Assembly (NCBI GenBank): GCA_035275065.1
Contig: DATENM010000083.1
Coordinates: 1-45,366, forward strand
From: Blastocatellia bacterium
GTDB lineage: Bacteria > Acidobacteriota > Blastocatellia > UBA7656
Direction of reading: 5' to 3'
Length of the DNA stretch: 45,366 nt
Shown one piece after another: positions 1-8,379 of this stretch; position 1 is the first letter of the stretch, and every line of letters begins with the position of its first letter. Position numbers and translations under genes: made by a program. The notes under the pieces are model-generated. The model did not search any database and was not told the DNA's origin. It saw nothing but the letters and a program-made list of their open reading frames with translations.

Positions 1-707
1 TCGAAGGTGACGCCCTTCTTCAGCTTTCCGACCACCGAGAGGTAACGCCCGCGCTCGTTCGCGCCCTGCGTCCCCGCCGGCGGCATCGGCAGCACGCCCC
101 ACACCTCGGCCGGCTTGCCCGTCCCCGAGCGCTGCTTGATGTGCCAGTGGAAGCTCGGCGGCATGACGCCGACGACCGTGAAGGGATTGCCGTTGAGCGT
201 GATCGACTTGCCGACGAGGCCGGGATCGCCGCCGAAGCGGCGCTTCCAGAAGCCGTAAGAGAGGACGACGCCGGCCGTGCCCTGATTCCCGTCCTCCTCG
301 ACCAGCACGCGCCCGTGGAGCGGCTCGACGCCGAGGACTTTGAAGAGGTCGGGCGTGGCGAACTGGACGGCGACCTCCTCGGGTTCGCCCGCTCCGGTCA
401 GGTTCTGGCGCTGATCCGTGAAGGCGGACATGCTCTCGAAGCTCGACCCCTGCGCGCGCCACTCGCGGAAGTTCGCGCGCGAGGTCGTGTTCATGTGCCG
501 CCCCGACGGCGTGACCTCCCACACCATCACGACGCGGTCGGCGTCAGAGTAGGGGAGCGCGCGCAGCAGCAGGTCGTTGACGACCGAGAAGATGGCCGTG
601 TTCGCCCCGATGCCGAGGGCTAGCGTAATGATGGCCACCAGCGTAAAGCCGGGCCGCTTACGCAGCATGCGCGCGCCGTAGCGCAGGTCTTGTAGTAATG
701 AGTTCAT
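1..707 (-). CDS. ADOP-family MacB/FtsX-like permease, 5' part only (cut by window edge)
   Basis: This is the N-terminal part of a permease; the reading frame stays open to base 1, so about 235 residues are visible. It starts at the ATG at 705-707, preceded on the minus strand by GGAGG. The first 50 residues show the family hallmark: a short cytoplasmic lead (MNSLLQDLRYGARM), then a membrane helix containing LALGIGANTAIFSVVN and an LRALPY turn. A periplasmic MacB-like core domain follows (LTGAGEPEE, VLGVEPLHGR, VVLSYGFWKRRFGGD, NGNPFTVVGVMPP). Known of the family: ADOP proteins are about 800 residues, have two FtsX/MacB halves and lack an adjacent ATPase; their substrate is generally unknown. 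It is the last gene visible in the seven-gene minus-strand run. The identification is firm and the substrate unknown. Confidence 0.93.
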   Translation of the reverse strand, partial: MNSLLQDLRYGARMLRKRPGFTLVAIITLALGIGANTAIFSVVNDLLLRALPYSDADRVVMVWEVTPSGRHMNTTSRANFREWRAQGSSFESMSAFTDQRQNLTGAGEPEEVAVQFATPDLFKVLGVEPLHGRVLVEEDGNQGTAGVVLSYGFWKRRFGGDPGLVGKSITLNGNPFTVVGVMPPSFHWHIKQRSGTGKPAEVWGVLPMPPAGTQGANERGRYLSVVGKLKKGVTF

Positions 708-727
708 CTATCCCTCCAGCTATTAGT

Positions 728-799
728 AGGCAGGAAGCAGGAAGCAGGAGGCAGTACGGAGAGACCGCTGCTTCCTGCTTCCTGCCTCCTGCTTCCTGC
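728..799. repeat. Inverted heptad arrays, GGCAGGA type
   Basis: Left arm 728-754 has AGGCAGG and AAGCAGG units; right arm 768-799 has CTGCTTC and CTGCCTC units and ends at the stop codon of the permease 800-3232. The 13-base loop would give a stem of about 25 bases with a few mismatches. Confidence 0.9.
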
Positions 800-3232
800 T
801 TACTCGTAGCGCAGCGCCACCATCGGATCGGTCTTCATCGCGCGCCGCGCCGGGATGACGCAGGCGGCGAAGGCGACGCCGGCCAGCAACAGCGCGATCA
901 GCACGAAAACCAGCGGGTCACTGGCACTGACTTCGAACAGCAAGCTCTGAATCAAACGAGTCAGCGCCAAAGACGCTGCCAGCCCGATGGCCAGCCCGAT
1001 CAGCGCCAGGCCCATGCCGCGCTTCAGCACCAGCCAGAGAATGTCACGCGTGTTGGCTCCGAGCGCCATGCGAACGCCGAATTCGGGAATGCGCTGGCTG
1101 ACAAAGTAAGACAGCACGCCATACAGCCCGATGGCCGCAAGCAGCAGCGCGAGGCCCGCGAAGACGCCCAGCAAAGTCGTCCCGGTTTCGCGCTGGCCGA
1201 TCTCTTTGCCCAGCACATCTTTCATCGTTTGAATGTTCGACACCGGCTGATCCGGGTCAACCTCATGGATTCTCGCGGTCACTGCCGGCACCAGGCTGAG
1301 CGGTGCCACCGTCGTGCGCAACACCAGATCGCGCGGCGCGTAAAAAGGCTCGACTGTCGCTTGCTGGCGATAGGGGAAATACATCTCCGGCTTCACCGGC
1401 GCTTCGACGCCCATCTGGCGAACGTCTGCGACGATGCCGACAATCGTGATCCACGGCGATTCCGATGGCGGCCCGCCGAAGTTGAAGCGTTTGCCGATGG
1501 CCTGTTCACCCGGCCAGAATTCGCGCGCCATCGTTTCGTTGATGATGGCGACCGGCATGGACTGCTCGTTGTCAGCGGCGGTAAAGCCGCGCCCTTCTTT
1601 CAGCGCGACGCCCATGGCTCGGAAGTAATCCGGGCTGACCTGCCGGTGGTTGGCGTCATAGCCGGCCCCCGGTTCGACCGCGCGCCCTTCGATGGCAATG
1701 CCGTTGGTGCCGCCTTTTATATCGAGTGGCAGCACGGTCACATAAGCGGCGGCTTCGACGCCGGGCAAGACAGAGACGCGCTCAAGAACCTGCTCGTAGA
1801 AGGCAAAGCGCTTCTGCGCATCCTGGTATCGGTTGTCGGGCAAGTGCGTGCGCAGGGCAAGCACGCTCTCGGGGCGCAGGCTGGCATATTGATCGCGCAG
1901 CCGCGCGAAGGTCTTGATTAGCAATCCGGCACCGACGAGCAGCACCATTGCCAGCGCCACTTCGCCGACGATCATCACATTCTGCAAGCGGCGATGGCCG
2001 GCGCTCAGGTTGGTGCGCCCGCCGCCCTGCTTCAGCGTTTCGTTCAGGTCAACCCGTAACGATTGCAGCGCCGGCGCCAGCCCGAACATCATGCCGGTGA
2101 TCACCGACAGCAGCAGCGTGAAGCCGAGCATCATCATATCGATGTGAAGATCAACGAAGAGGCTCAGGCCCTGCGGGATCAGGTGACGCAGAAACTCGAA
2201 GCTCCAGACGGCGAAGACGACGCCGGCGATGGCGCCCATGAAAGAGAGCAATACGCTTTCGGTCAACAACTGGCGAATCAACCGTCGGCGAGAAGCGCCG
2301 AGCGCCGTGCGCACCGCGACTTCTTTGCTGCGCCCCATAGCCCGCGACAGCAGCAGGTTGGCCAGATTGGCGCTGGCAATCAGCAGCACGAAGGCGGCGG
2401 CGACCATCAGGATGATTAATGGCCGCTGCGTTTCGCCGGTCAACTCTTCCCGCAGCGAGTAGACGTTGGCGCCGATGCCGGCGGCGAATCTTGGGAAATC
2501 GCTAGCGATCTGCGCCATGATCGATTTGATGTTGGTGTTCGCCTCGCCGAGCGTAACGCCCGGCTTCATGCGCGCGACGACGCCCAGATAGTGACTGCCC
2601 CGGCTCGCCATGAGTTGCGGCGTCAGCCCCGAAGGAATCCACAGGCGAATCTCGGAATCGTTAAACTGAAAGCCGCGCGGCATGACGCCGACGACCGTGT
2701 ACTTTTCGTCGTTGAGCAGAATGTCGCGGCCGATGATGCCGGCCTGGCCACCATAGCGGGTTTGCCAGAGCGGGTAGCTGATGACGACGACCCGGTTGGC
2801 TTCGGGACGGTCATCTTCGACAGTCAGGGCGCGGCCAAGCGCCGGCTCGACGCCGAGCACGTGAAAGAATTCTCCGGTGACTCGGAAGGCGTAAACCTTT
2901 TCAGGCTGGCCATCGCCAACCAGATTGAAGCTGCGCGGATAATACGCCGCCATCTCTTCAAAGACATCATTGCGCGTCTTCCAGTCCATATAGTCGGCGG
3001 GCGCCGGCGTATTTTTTGGGAAGTTGTATTTGGTGGCATCTTCCCAGACCATCACCAGACGCTCCGAGTCTTTGAACGGCAAGGGGCGCAGCAGCACGGC
3101 GCGCACCAGGCTGAAGATAGCCGTATTGGCGCCGATGCCCAGCGCCATGATAATGACGGCGACTGCCGTGAAGCCGGGCTTTTTCATCATCGTGCGCAGA
3201 GCAAAGCGCACGTCTTGGATCAAGCTTTCCAT
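800..3232 (-). CDS. ADOP-family permease (810 aa)
   Basis: Full-length duplicated permease. Residues 21-47 form the first membrane helix. About 60-240 is the first MacB-like periplasmic core. About 265-400 is the first FtsX unit, containing ANLANLLLSRAMGR and RRLIRQLLTESVLL. About 415-440 is the helix that opens the second half. About 450-670 is the second core, and about 685-810 holds the last helices, with AIGLYGVLSYFVSQR and the terminal VALRYE that closes most family members. The start is supported by GGGAGG just upstream. Its C-terminal segment (SEVSASDPLVF-like region, CVIPARRAMK) differs more from genes 3, 4, 6 and 7 of the run than those differ from each other. The stop codon directly abuts a heptad repeat array at 768-799. 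A role in export or in envelope lipid or protein handling is only inferred from MacB/FtsX relatives. Confidence 0.95.
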   Translation of the reverse strand: MESLIQDVRFALRTMMKKPGFTAVAVIIMALGIGANTAIFSLVRAVLLRPLPFKDSERLVMVWEDATKYNFPKNTPAPADYMDWKTRNDVFEEMAAYYPRSFNLVGDGQPEKVYAFRVTGEFFHVLGVEPALGRALTVEDDRPEANRVVVISYPLWQTRYGGQAGIIGRDILLNDEKYTVVGVMPRGFQFNDSEIRLWIPSGLTPQLMASRGSHYLGVVARMKPGVTLGEANTNIKSIMAQIASDFPRFAAGIGANVYSLREELTGETQRPLIILMVAAAFVLLIASANLANLLLSRAMGRSKEVAVRTALGASRRRLIRQLLTESVLLSFMGAIAGVVFAVWSFEFLRHLIPQGLSLFVDLHIDMMMLGFTLLLSVITGMMFGLAPALQSLRVDLNETLKQGGGRTNLSAGHRRLQNVMIVGEVALAMVLLVGAGLLIKTFARLRDQYASLRPESVLALRTHLPDNRYQDAQKRFAFYEQVLERVSVLPGVEAAAYVTVLPLDIKGGTNGIAIEGRAVEPGAGYDANHRQVSPDYFRAMGVALKEGRGFTAADNEQSMPVAIINETMAREFWPGEQAIGKRFNFGGPPSESPWITIVGIVADVRQMGVEAPVKPEMYFPYRQQATVEPFYAPRDLVLRTTVAPLSLVPAVTARIHEVDPDQPVSNIQTMKDVLGKEIGQRETGTTLLGVFAGLALLLAAIGLYGVLSYFVSQRIPEFGVRMALGANTRDILWLVLKRGMGLALIGLAIGLAASLALTRLIQSLLFEVSASDPLVFVLIALLLAGVAFAACVIPARRAMKTDPMVALRYE

Positions 3233-3249
3233 CTATAACCTCCCAACAC

Positions 3250-5691
3250 CTATTCGTAACGAAGTGCGATCATCGGGTCTACGCGGGTGGCGCGGCGGGC
3301 CGGCACGAAACAGGCTCCCAGAGCCACCCCCAGCAAAATCAAAGAAACGACTGCGAAGGTCAGCGGGTCGGTGGCGCTGACGCCAAAAAGTAAGCTCGTC
3401 AGCAATCGCGTCAGGGCGAATGCGCCGATCAGGCCGATGCCGACGCCGACGAGCGCCAGCCCGACGCCTTGCCGAATCACCATCGACAGGACGCTCGCGG
3501 GCCGCGCCCCAAGCGCCATGCGGACGCCAATCTCGTGTGTGCGCTGCGTCACTGCATACGACATCACGCCGTAGAGACCGATGGCCGCGAGCATCAAACC
3601 TAGACCGGCGAAGAGCCCCATCAGCGCCATGTTGAAGCGCTCGGCGGCGATGGACTCGGAAACGATCTGTTGCATCGGGCGGATATTGCTGACCGGCAGC
3701 GCCGGGTCTATGTCGGCCATCGCCTGCTTGACGGTGGCGGCCAGCGTCGCCGGGTCGCTGCCGGCGCGCACAACGAACTGGCATGAAAGAAAGCGGCGCA
3801 TCATCAGCGTCAAACCATCAGGAGCCTGCGCTGCCGGAATGAACATCATTGGCGGCGCATCGCTGGCAAGCGCGAACTGCTTCACATTGCCGACGACGCC
3901 GATGATCTGGTGCGACAGGGCGCGCGGCCCGCGACCGATGGTCAATGTCTGCCCGAGCGCGTCGGTGTCGCTCAGGTACTTGCGCGCGAATGCTTGATTG
4001 ACGATGGCGACGTTGCCTGAGCCTGCCGTGTCTGTGTCGGCAAACGCCCGGCCTTGCTGCAATGGAATCTGCATCACACGAAAGAATTCCGGCGTGATCA
4101 ACCGGAACTGCACCGATTCGGTGTGCTCCGGCTGGCCGGCGATGGCGAAAGGCATGCGGAATTGCGCCGACAGCGGCAGGTTGCTGGTGACCGCGGCGGC
4201 TTCGACGCCGGGCAGACCACCGAGCCGTTCGAGCGCGCGGCGGTAGAAATCCCCGACCTTCGCCGTCGTGTTGTAAGCCGAGCCGGTGGGCGAGATCTGA
4301 AAGGTCAGCACGTGGCGCGTTTCAAAGCCCGGCTCGACGCGGCGCAGGTTGACGAAGGTGCGAATCAGCAACGCGGCGCTCGTCAGTAGCATTAATGACA
4401 GAGCGACTTCTACGACCACCAACCCGCGCCGCAGCCGCCCGCGGCCTACGCCGGTGACGCCTTTGCCGCCGCCTTCCTTGAGCGCCGGGCTGACATCGAG
4501 GCGGCGCGCCTGGAGCGCCGGCGCCAGACTGAAGACGATGCCGGTGACGACGGTGCTAAAGAGCGTGAACGCCAGCACGCGCCAGTCGAGCGCCAGGTCG
4601 TTGAAGCGCGGCAGCAAGCGTTCGGGGATCAGCGCCGCAAGCGCGTCAATTCCCCATATCGCCAGCAGCAGCCCGGCACCGCCGCCGGCGAGCGCCAGCA
4701 ACATGCCTTCGCTCAACAACTGCTTCATCAAGCGCCGCCAGTTGGCCCCCAGCGCCAGTCGAATCGCCATCTCTTTTTGCCGGCCGGCGGCGCGCACGAG
4801 TTGCAGGTTAGCGACGTTGGCGCAGGCGATCAGCAGGACGATGCCGACCGCGCCGAGCAGGATTAGCAACAGCGGGCGGACGCCGGCAGTCAGCTTTTCA
4901 TGAAGGGGCGCGACGGCGACGCCTTCGCCCTCTTGCATCTGCGCCGGGTAGACGGCGCGAAACGCTTCGGCCACCTGCTGCATATCGGCCTGCGCCTGTC
5001 GCGGCGTGACCTCCGGGCGCAGCCGCCCGATCACCCGGTAATTCGGATCAGGATCGCCGCCCAGCGATGGGCGCAGCGGCACGAAGACATCAGCCGACCG
5101 CAGATACTGAAAGCCCGACTGGTATTGAAAGCCCTGCGGAAGGATGCCGACGACGATAAAGCTATCGCTGTTGATCGAAATGGTCTTACCGATCAGACCC
5201 GCGTCCGCGCCGAAGCGCCGCCGCCAGAGCCCGTTGCTGATGACGGCGACGCGCTCGCCGCCGGGCCGATCTTCTTCTGCGGTGAAGCCGCGTCCGAGCG
5301 CCGGCTGGATGCCCAGCACATCGAAGAATTCTTTCGACACTTTGACGCCGCTGACATATTCGGGCTCGCTGCCGCCTGCGAGATTGACCCCGGAGCCGAT
5401 GGGCTGTTCGATGGCCAGGGCCGCGAAGGTTTGATTATGCTCTCGCCAGAAGAGGAACTTGGGCTCGCCGGCCGCGTCGTTTTCGACACCGGGCAGGCTC
5501 TGGCTGATCTGCATCAACTGCTCGGCATGCGGGTAAGGCAGCGAACGCAGCAAGACGGCGTTGACGATGCTGAAGATGGCCGTATTCGCGCCGATGCCGA
5601 GCGCCAGGCTAAGCACCGCGATGGCGGTAACGCCCGGCTGCTTGAGCAGCACCCGCAATCCATACTTGAGGTCTTGCCAGATCGTCTGCAT
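3250..5691 (-). CDS. ADOP-family permease (813 aa)
   Basis: Full-length ADOP with both halves intact. The N-terminal helix carries LSLALGIGANTAIFSIVNA. The first FtsX unit has CANVANLQLVRAAGRQKEMA. The second-half opening helix is LVVVEVALSLMLLTSAALL, and the C-terminal unit has IGLYGVMSYAVTQRTHEIG and ends MIALRYE. I chose the ATG at 5689-5691 over the TTG two codons earlier because GGAG lies 8 bases before the ATG. Only 17 bases separate its end from the start of the next gene (800-3232), so the two are probably co-transcribed. A 38-base stretch near the 3' end (3299-3336) is identical to 5837-5874 in the next paralogue upstream, which points to recent duplication or gene conversion. Confidence 0.95.
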   Translation of the reverse strand: MQTIWQDLKYGLRVLLKQPGVTAIAVLSLALGIGANTAIFSIVNAVLLRSLPYPHAEQLMQISQSLPGVENDAAGEPKFLFWREHNQTFAALAIEQPIGSGVNLAGGSEPEYVSGVKVSKEFFDVLGIQPALGRGFTAEEDRPGGERVAVISNGLWRRRFGADAGLIGKTISINSDSFIVVGILPQGFQYQSGFQYLRSADVFVPLRPSLGGDPDPNYRVIGRLRPEVTPRQAQADMQQVAEAFRAVYPAQMQEGEGVAVAPLHEKLTAGVRPLLLILLGAVGIVLLIACANVANLQLVRAAGRQKEMAIRLALGANWRRLMKQLLSEGMLLALAGGGAGLLLAIWGIDALAALIPERLLPRFNDLALDWRVLAFTLFSTVVTGIVFSLAPALQARRLDVSPALKEGGGKGVTGVGRGRLRRGLVVVEVALSLMLLTSAALLIRTFVNLRRVEPGFETRHVLTFQISPTGSAYNTTAKVGDFYRRALERLGGLPGVEAAAVTSNLPLSAQFRMPFAIAGQPEHTESVQFRLITPEFFRVMQIPLQQGRAFADTDTAGSGNVAIVNQAFARKYLSDTDALGQTLTIGRGPRALSHQIIGVVGNVKQFALASDAPPMMFIPAAQAPDGLTLMMRRFLSCQFVVRAGSDPATLAATVKQAMADIDPALPVSNIRPMQQIVSESIAAERFNMALMGLFAGLGLMLAAIGLYGVMSYAVTQRTHEIGVRMALGARPASVLSMVIRQGVGLALVGVGIGLIGAFALTRLLTSLLFGVSATDPLTFAVVSLILLGVALGACFVPARRATRVDPMIALRYE

Positions 5692-5703
5692 AGCCAAATC
5701 TCC

Positions 5704-5787
5704 GGTTTGCGGTTTCTGGTTTCTGGTTTCTGGTTTGGGAAAGTTCTCGGTGTGTCAACCAGGAACTAGAAACCAGGAACTAGAAAC
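5704..5787. repeat. Inverted heptad arrays, GGTTTCT type
   Basis: Left arm 5704-5739 has five GGTTTCT/GGTTTGC-type units; right arm 5757-5787 has GGAACTA and GAAACCA units. The right arm touches the stop codon of the permease 5788-8226. Confidence 0.9.
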
Positions 5788-8226
5788 TTATTCGTATCGC
5801 AGCGCCACCATCGGGTCTACGCGTGTTGCCCGGCGAGCCGGCACGAAACAGGCTCCCAGAGCCACCCCCAGCAAGATCAAAGCGATGACGGCAAAGGTCA
5901 ACGGGTCGGTGGCGCTGACTCCGAATAGCAACGTCGCAAGCAGCCTCGTGACGGCGAAAGCGGCAACCAGGCCGGTGCCAACGCCAAATAGCGCCAGCGC
6001 CAGGCCCTGGCCGACGACCAGCCGCATCACGTCGCGGCGGCTGGCGCCCAACGCCATGCGGATGCCGATCTCGTGCGTGCGCTGCGTGACCGAATACGAC
6101 ATCACGCCATAAAGGCCGATGACCGCCATGACCAGCGCGATGCCGGCGAAGACGGCCATCAGCGCCATGGTGAATCGCTGCTGCGCGGTCGCCAGCTCTA
6201 ACACTTCGCTCATCGTCTTGAGGCGCAGCACCGGGGCGTCGGCGTTGACTTCGCGCACGGCTGTGCGAACGGCGTCGCTCAAGGTCGCGGGATCGCCGGT
6301 GGCGCGCACCACCAGCGAGGCTTCAGAGCTGATGGCGACCTGCGCGTATGGGAAATAAATCTCGGCAGCCGCCGGCAGCTCTAAGCCCCACTGCCGCGCG
6401 TCGCTGACGACGCCGACGACTTGCGACGGCTGGCCGGTGAGCGCGGTGATCTGCTTGCCTATCGGCTCATCGTCCGCGAAGTACTGCTTGGCCATCGTCT
6501 CGTTGATCAAGACGACTGCCGGGCTGTCGAGCTTGTCGCTCTCGTTGAACGTGCGCCCTTTGATGAGCCGCACGCCGATGGCGCGGAAGTAATCCGGGGT
6601 GACGGTGCGGAACTCGGCGACCGGCGCTTTGCCCGGGTCCCACGGCGGCTGGCCGGCGATGCTAAAGCCGCCGTTGACGCTGCTGCGCCCGGTGATCGGC
6701 AGGTCGTTGATTGCGCCGATGGCTTCGACGCCGGGCAAGCGGCTGATGCGTTGCTGCACCTGTGTGAGAAAATTTACAGAGGCTTGGAGCTGTTTAGTCT
6801 GCGCGTCCGCCGGCTTGTCGTTCGGCGACGTGGCCAGGCGCGGGAACGAAACGTCAGCCGTGAGCAGAGGCCGCGGATCAAATCCGGGGTCTACTTTCGT
6901 GAGCCGCTGAATGCTGACGATCAACAGCCCGGCGCAGATCAACAGCACGAGCGACGAGGCGATCTCGAAGACCACCAGCCCGCGGCGCAACAGCGCCTGA
7001 CGCGGGCCGCTGGCGGCGGCGCTGCGCCCGCCTTCCTTGAGCGTTTCGTTGAGGTCGGATTTGGAAACTTGCACCGCCGGCGCCAGGCCGAAGAGAATGC
7101 CGGTCACCAGTGCCACGACCAGCGTGAACCCTAGCACCGCGCCGTCAACGCCCACTTCGCGGACGCGCGGGATGTTAGCGGGCGCGAACGCAACCAGCAG
7201 GTCAATCGCCCAGACCGCCAGCAGCACACCGAGGCCGCCGCCGACTATCGCCAGCAGCATGCTTTCCGTGAGCAACTGACGAACGATCTGCCAGCGGCTG
7301 GCGCCCATCGCCGTGCGGATCGCAATCTCTTTTTGTCGCGCCATAGCGCGGGCGAGCAAAAGATTGGCGACGTTGGCGCAGGCAATCAGCAAGACAAAAC
7401 CGACCGCGCCGAGCATGATCCACAGGATGGGACGAATGAAACGCACCTGTTCTTCGAGCAGCGGCGAGACCTGCACGGTCAGGTTGGCATCGTTGGCCGG
7501 GTACTGTTCGGCGAGCGCCGCCGCAACCTGATTGAACTGCGCCTGCGCCTGCTCGACAGTGATGCCGTCCTTCAACCGTCCGATGACCAGCAGGTAATTA
7601 CTGCCGCGCCCTTGCTGACTCTCGTTGAGCTTTGCCGGCATCCAGGCGTCTATGCGCGCGGGAAAGTTGAACTCCGGTGGCGCGACGCCGACCACCGTGT
7701 AAGTGTCGCCGTTCAGCGAAACCGTGTTGCCGACGACTTGCGGGTCACCGCCGAAGCGCCGCTGCCACAGCCCGTAGCTGATGACCGTGACGCGGGTGCC
7801 GCCCGCTTGATTGTCTGATGGCAGCAGGAAGCGGCCCTGCGCCGCCTTCGTCCCGAACAGCGTGAAAAAGTCTTCGCTGACGAGCGCGCCGCGCAGGCGC
7901 TCGGCCTGATCAACCCCCGTCAGATTGAACGTCGCATAGGTGTACGCGGCGATGTTTTGAAACGACTGATTCTGCGATTGCCACTCCAGGTAATCGGGCC
8001 GCGAGATCGGGCCGCGCACAATCGGCGGCTGCACGCGGAAGGCGTAGACCAGACGGTCGGGCTGCACGTAGGGCAGCGGGCGCAGCAGCACGGCATTCAC
8101 GACCGAAAAGATCGCCGTGTTGGCACCGATGCCGAGCGCCAATGTCAGCACGGCCACAAAGGTCAGGCCGGGCTTCTTTGCGAGCATGCGTGCGCCGAAG
8201 CGCAAATCTTGCCAGAATTTTTGCAT
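5788..8226 (-). CDS. ADOP-family permease (812 aa)
   Basis: Complete ADOP. It begins MQKFWQDLRFGARMLAKKPG at the ATG at 8224-8226, 7 bases after GGAGG; a TTG two codons earlier is less likely. The first helix contains LTLALGIGANTAIFSVVNAV. The first FtsX segment has CANVANLLLARAMARQKEIA and WQIVRQLLTESMLL. The second half opens with LVVFEIASSLVLLICAGLL. The final segment has IGLYGVMSYSVTQRTHEIG and ends MVALRYE. Its lead peptide resembles that of the paralogue at 3250-5691, and the two share the near-identical 3' patch, so they look like sister copies. Its stop codon overlaps the end of a GGTTTCT-type array and its start is followed upstream by a GATTGCG-type array. Confidence 0.95.
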   Translation of the reverse strand: MQKFWQDLRFGARMLAKKPGLTFVAVLTLALGIGANTAIFSVVNAVLLRPLPYVQPDRLVYAFRVQPPIVRGPISRPDYLEWQSQNQSFQNIAAYTYATFNLTGVDQAERLRGALVSEDFFTLFGTKAAQGRFLLPSDNQAGGTRVTVISYGLWQRRFGGDPQVVGNTVSLNGDTYTVVGVAPPEFNFPARIDAWMPAKLNESQQGRGSNYLLVIGRLKDGITVEQAQAQFNQVAAALAEQYPANDANLTVQVSPLLEEQVRFIRPILWIMLGAVGFVLLIACANVANLLLARAMARQKEIAIRTAMGASRWQIVRQLLTESMLLAIVGGGLGVLLAVWAIDLLVAFAPANIPRVREVGVDGAVLGFTLVVALVTGILFGLAPAVQVSKSDLNETLKEGGRSAAASGPRQALLRRGLVVFEIASSLVLLICAGLLIVSIQRLTKVDPGFDPRPLLTADVSFPRLATSPNDKPADAQTKQLQASVNFLTQVQQRISRLPGVEAIGAINDLPITGRSSVNGGFSIAGQPPWDPGKAPVAEFRTVTPDYFRAIGVRLIKGRTFNESDKLDSPAVVLINETMAKQYFADDEPIGKQITALTGQPSQVVGVVSDARQWGLELPAAAEIYFPYAQVAISSEASLVVRATGDPATLSDAVRTAVREVNADAPVLRLKTMSEVLELATAQQRFTMALMAVFAGIALVMAVIGLYGVMSYSVTQRTHEIGIRMALGASRRDVMRLVVGQGLALALFGVGTGLVAAFAVTRLLATLLFGVSATDPLTFAVIALILLGVALGACFVPARRATRVDPMVALRYE

Positions 8227-8241
8227 GGCCAAACCTCCGTT

Positions 8242-8379
8242 GAATTGCGGATTGCGGATTGCGGATTGCGGAATCTGGAACCGCGGATTCTCTTCAGAAC
8301 TTGAGACGGCGAGGGTTCAAATGAAACTCAGAAACAAGTTCGATAATCCGCAATCCGCAATCCGCAATCCGCAATCGAG
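8242..8379. repeat. Inverted heptad arrays, GATTGCG type
   Basis: Left arm 8242-8275 (four ATTGCGG units) and right arm 8343-8379 (four AATCCGC units then AATCGAG) are separated by 67 bases. The right arm ends at the stop codon of the permease 8380-10806. Confidence 0.92.

Noticed and set aside
728..799. Heptad arrays as CRISPR arrays
   Set aside because: Units are 7 bases with no spacers between them and no cas genes are present.
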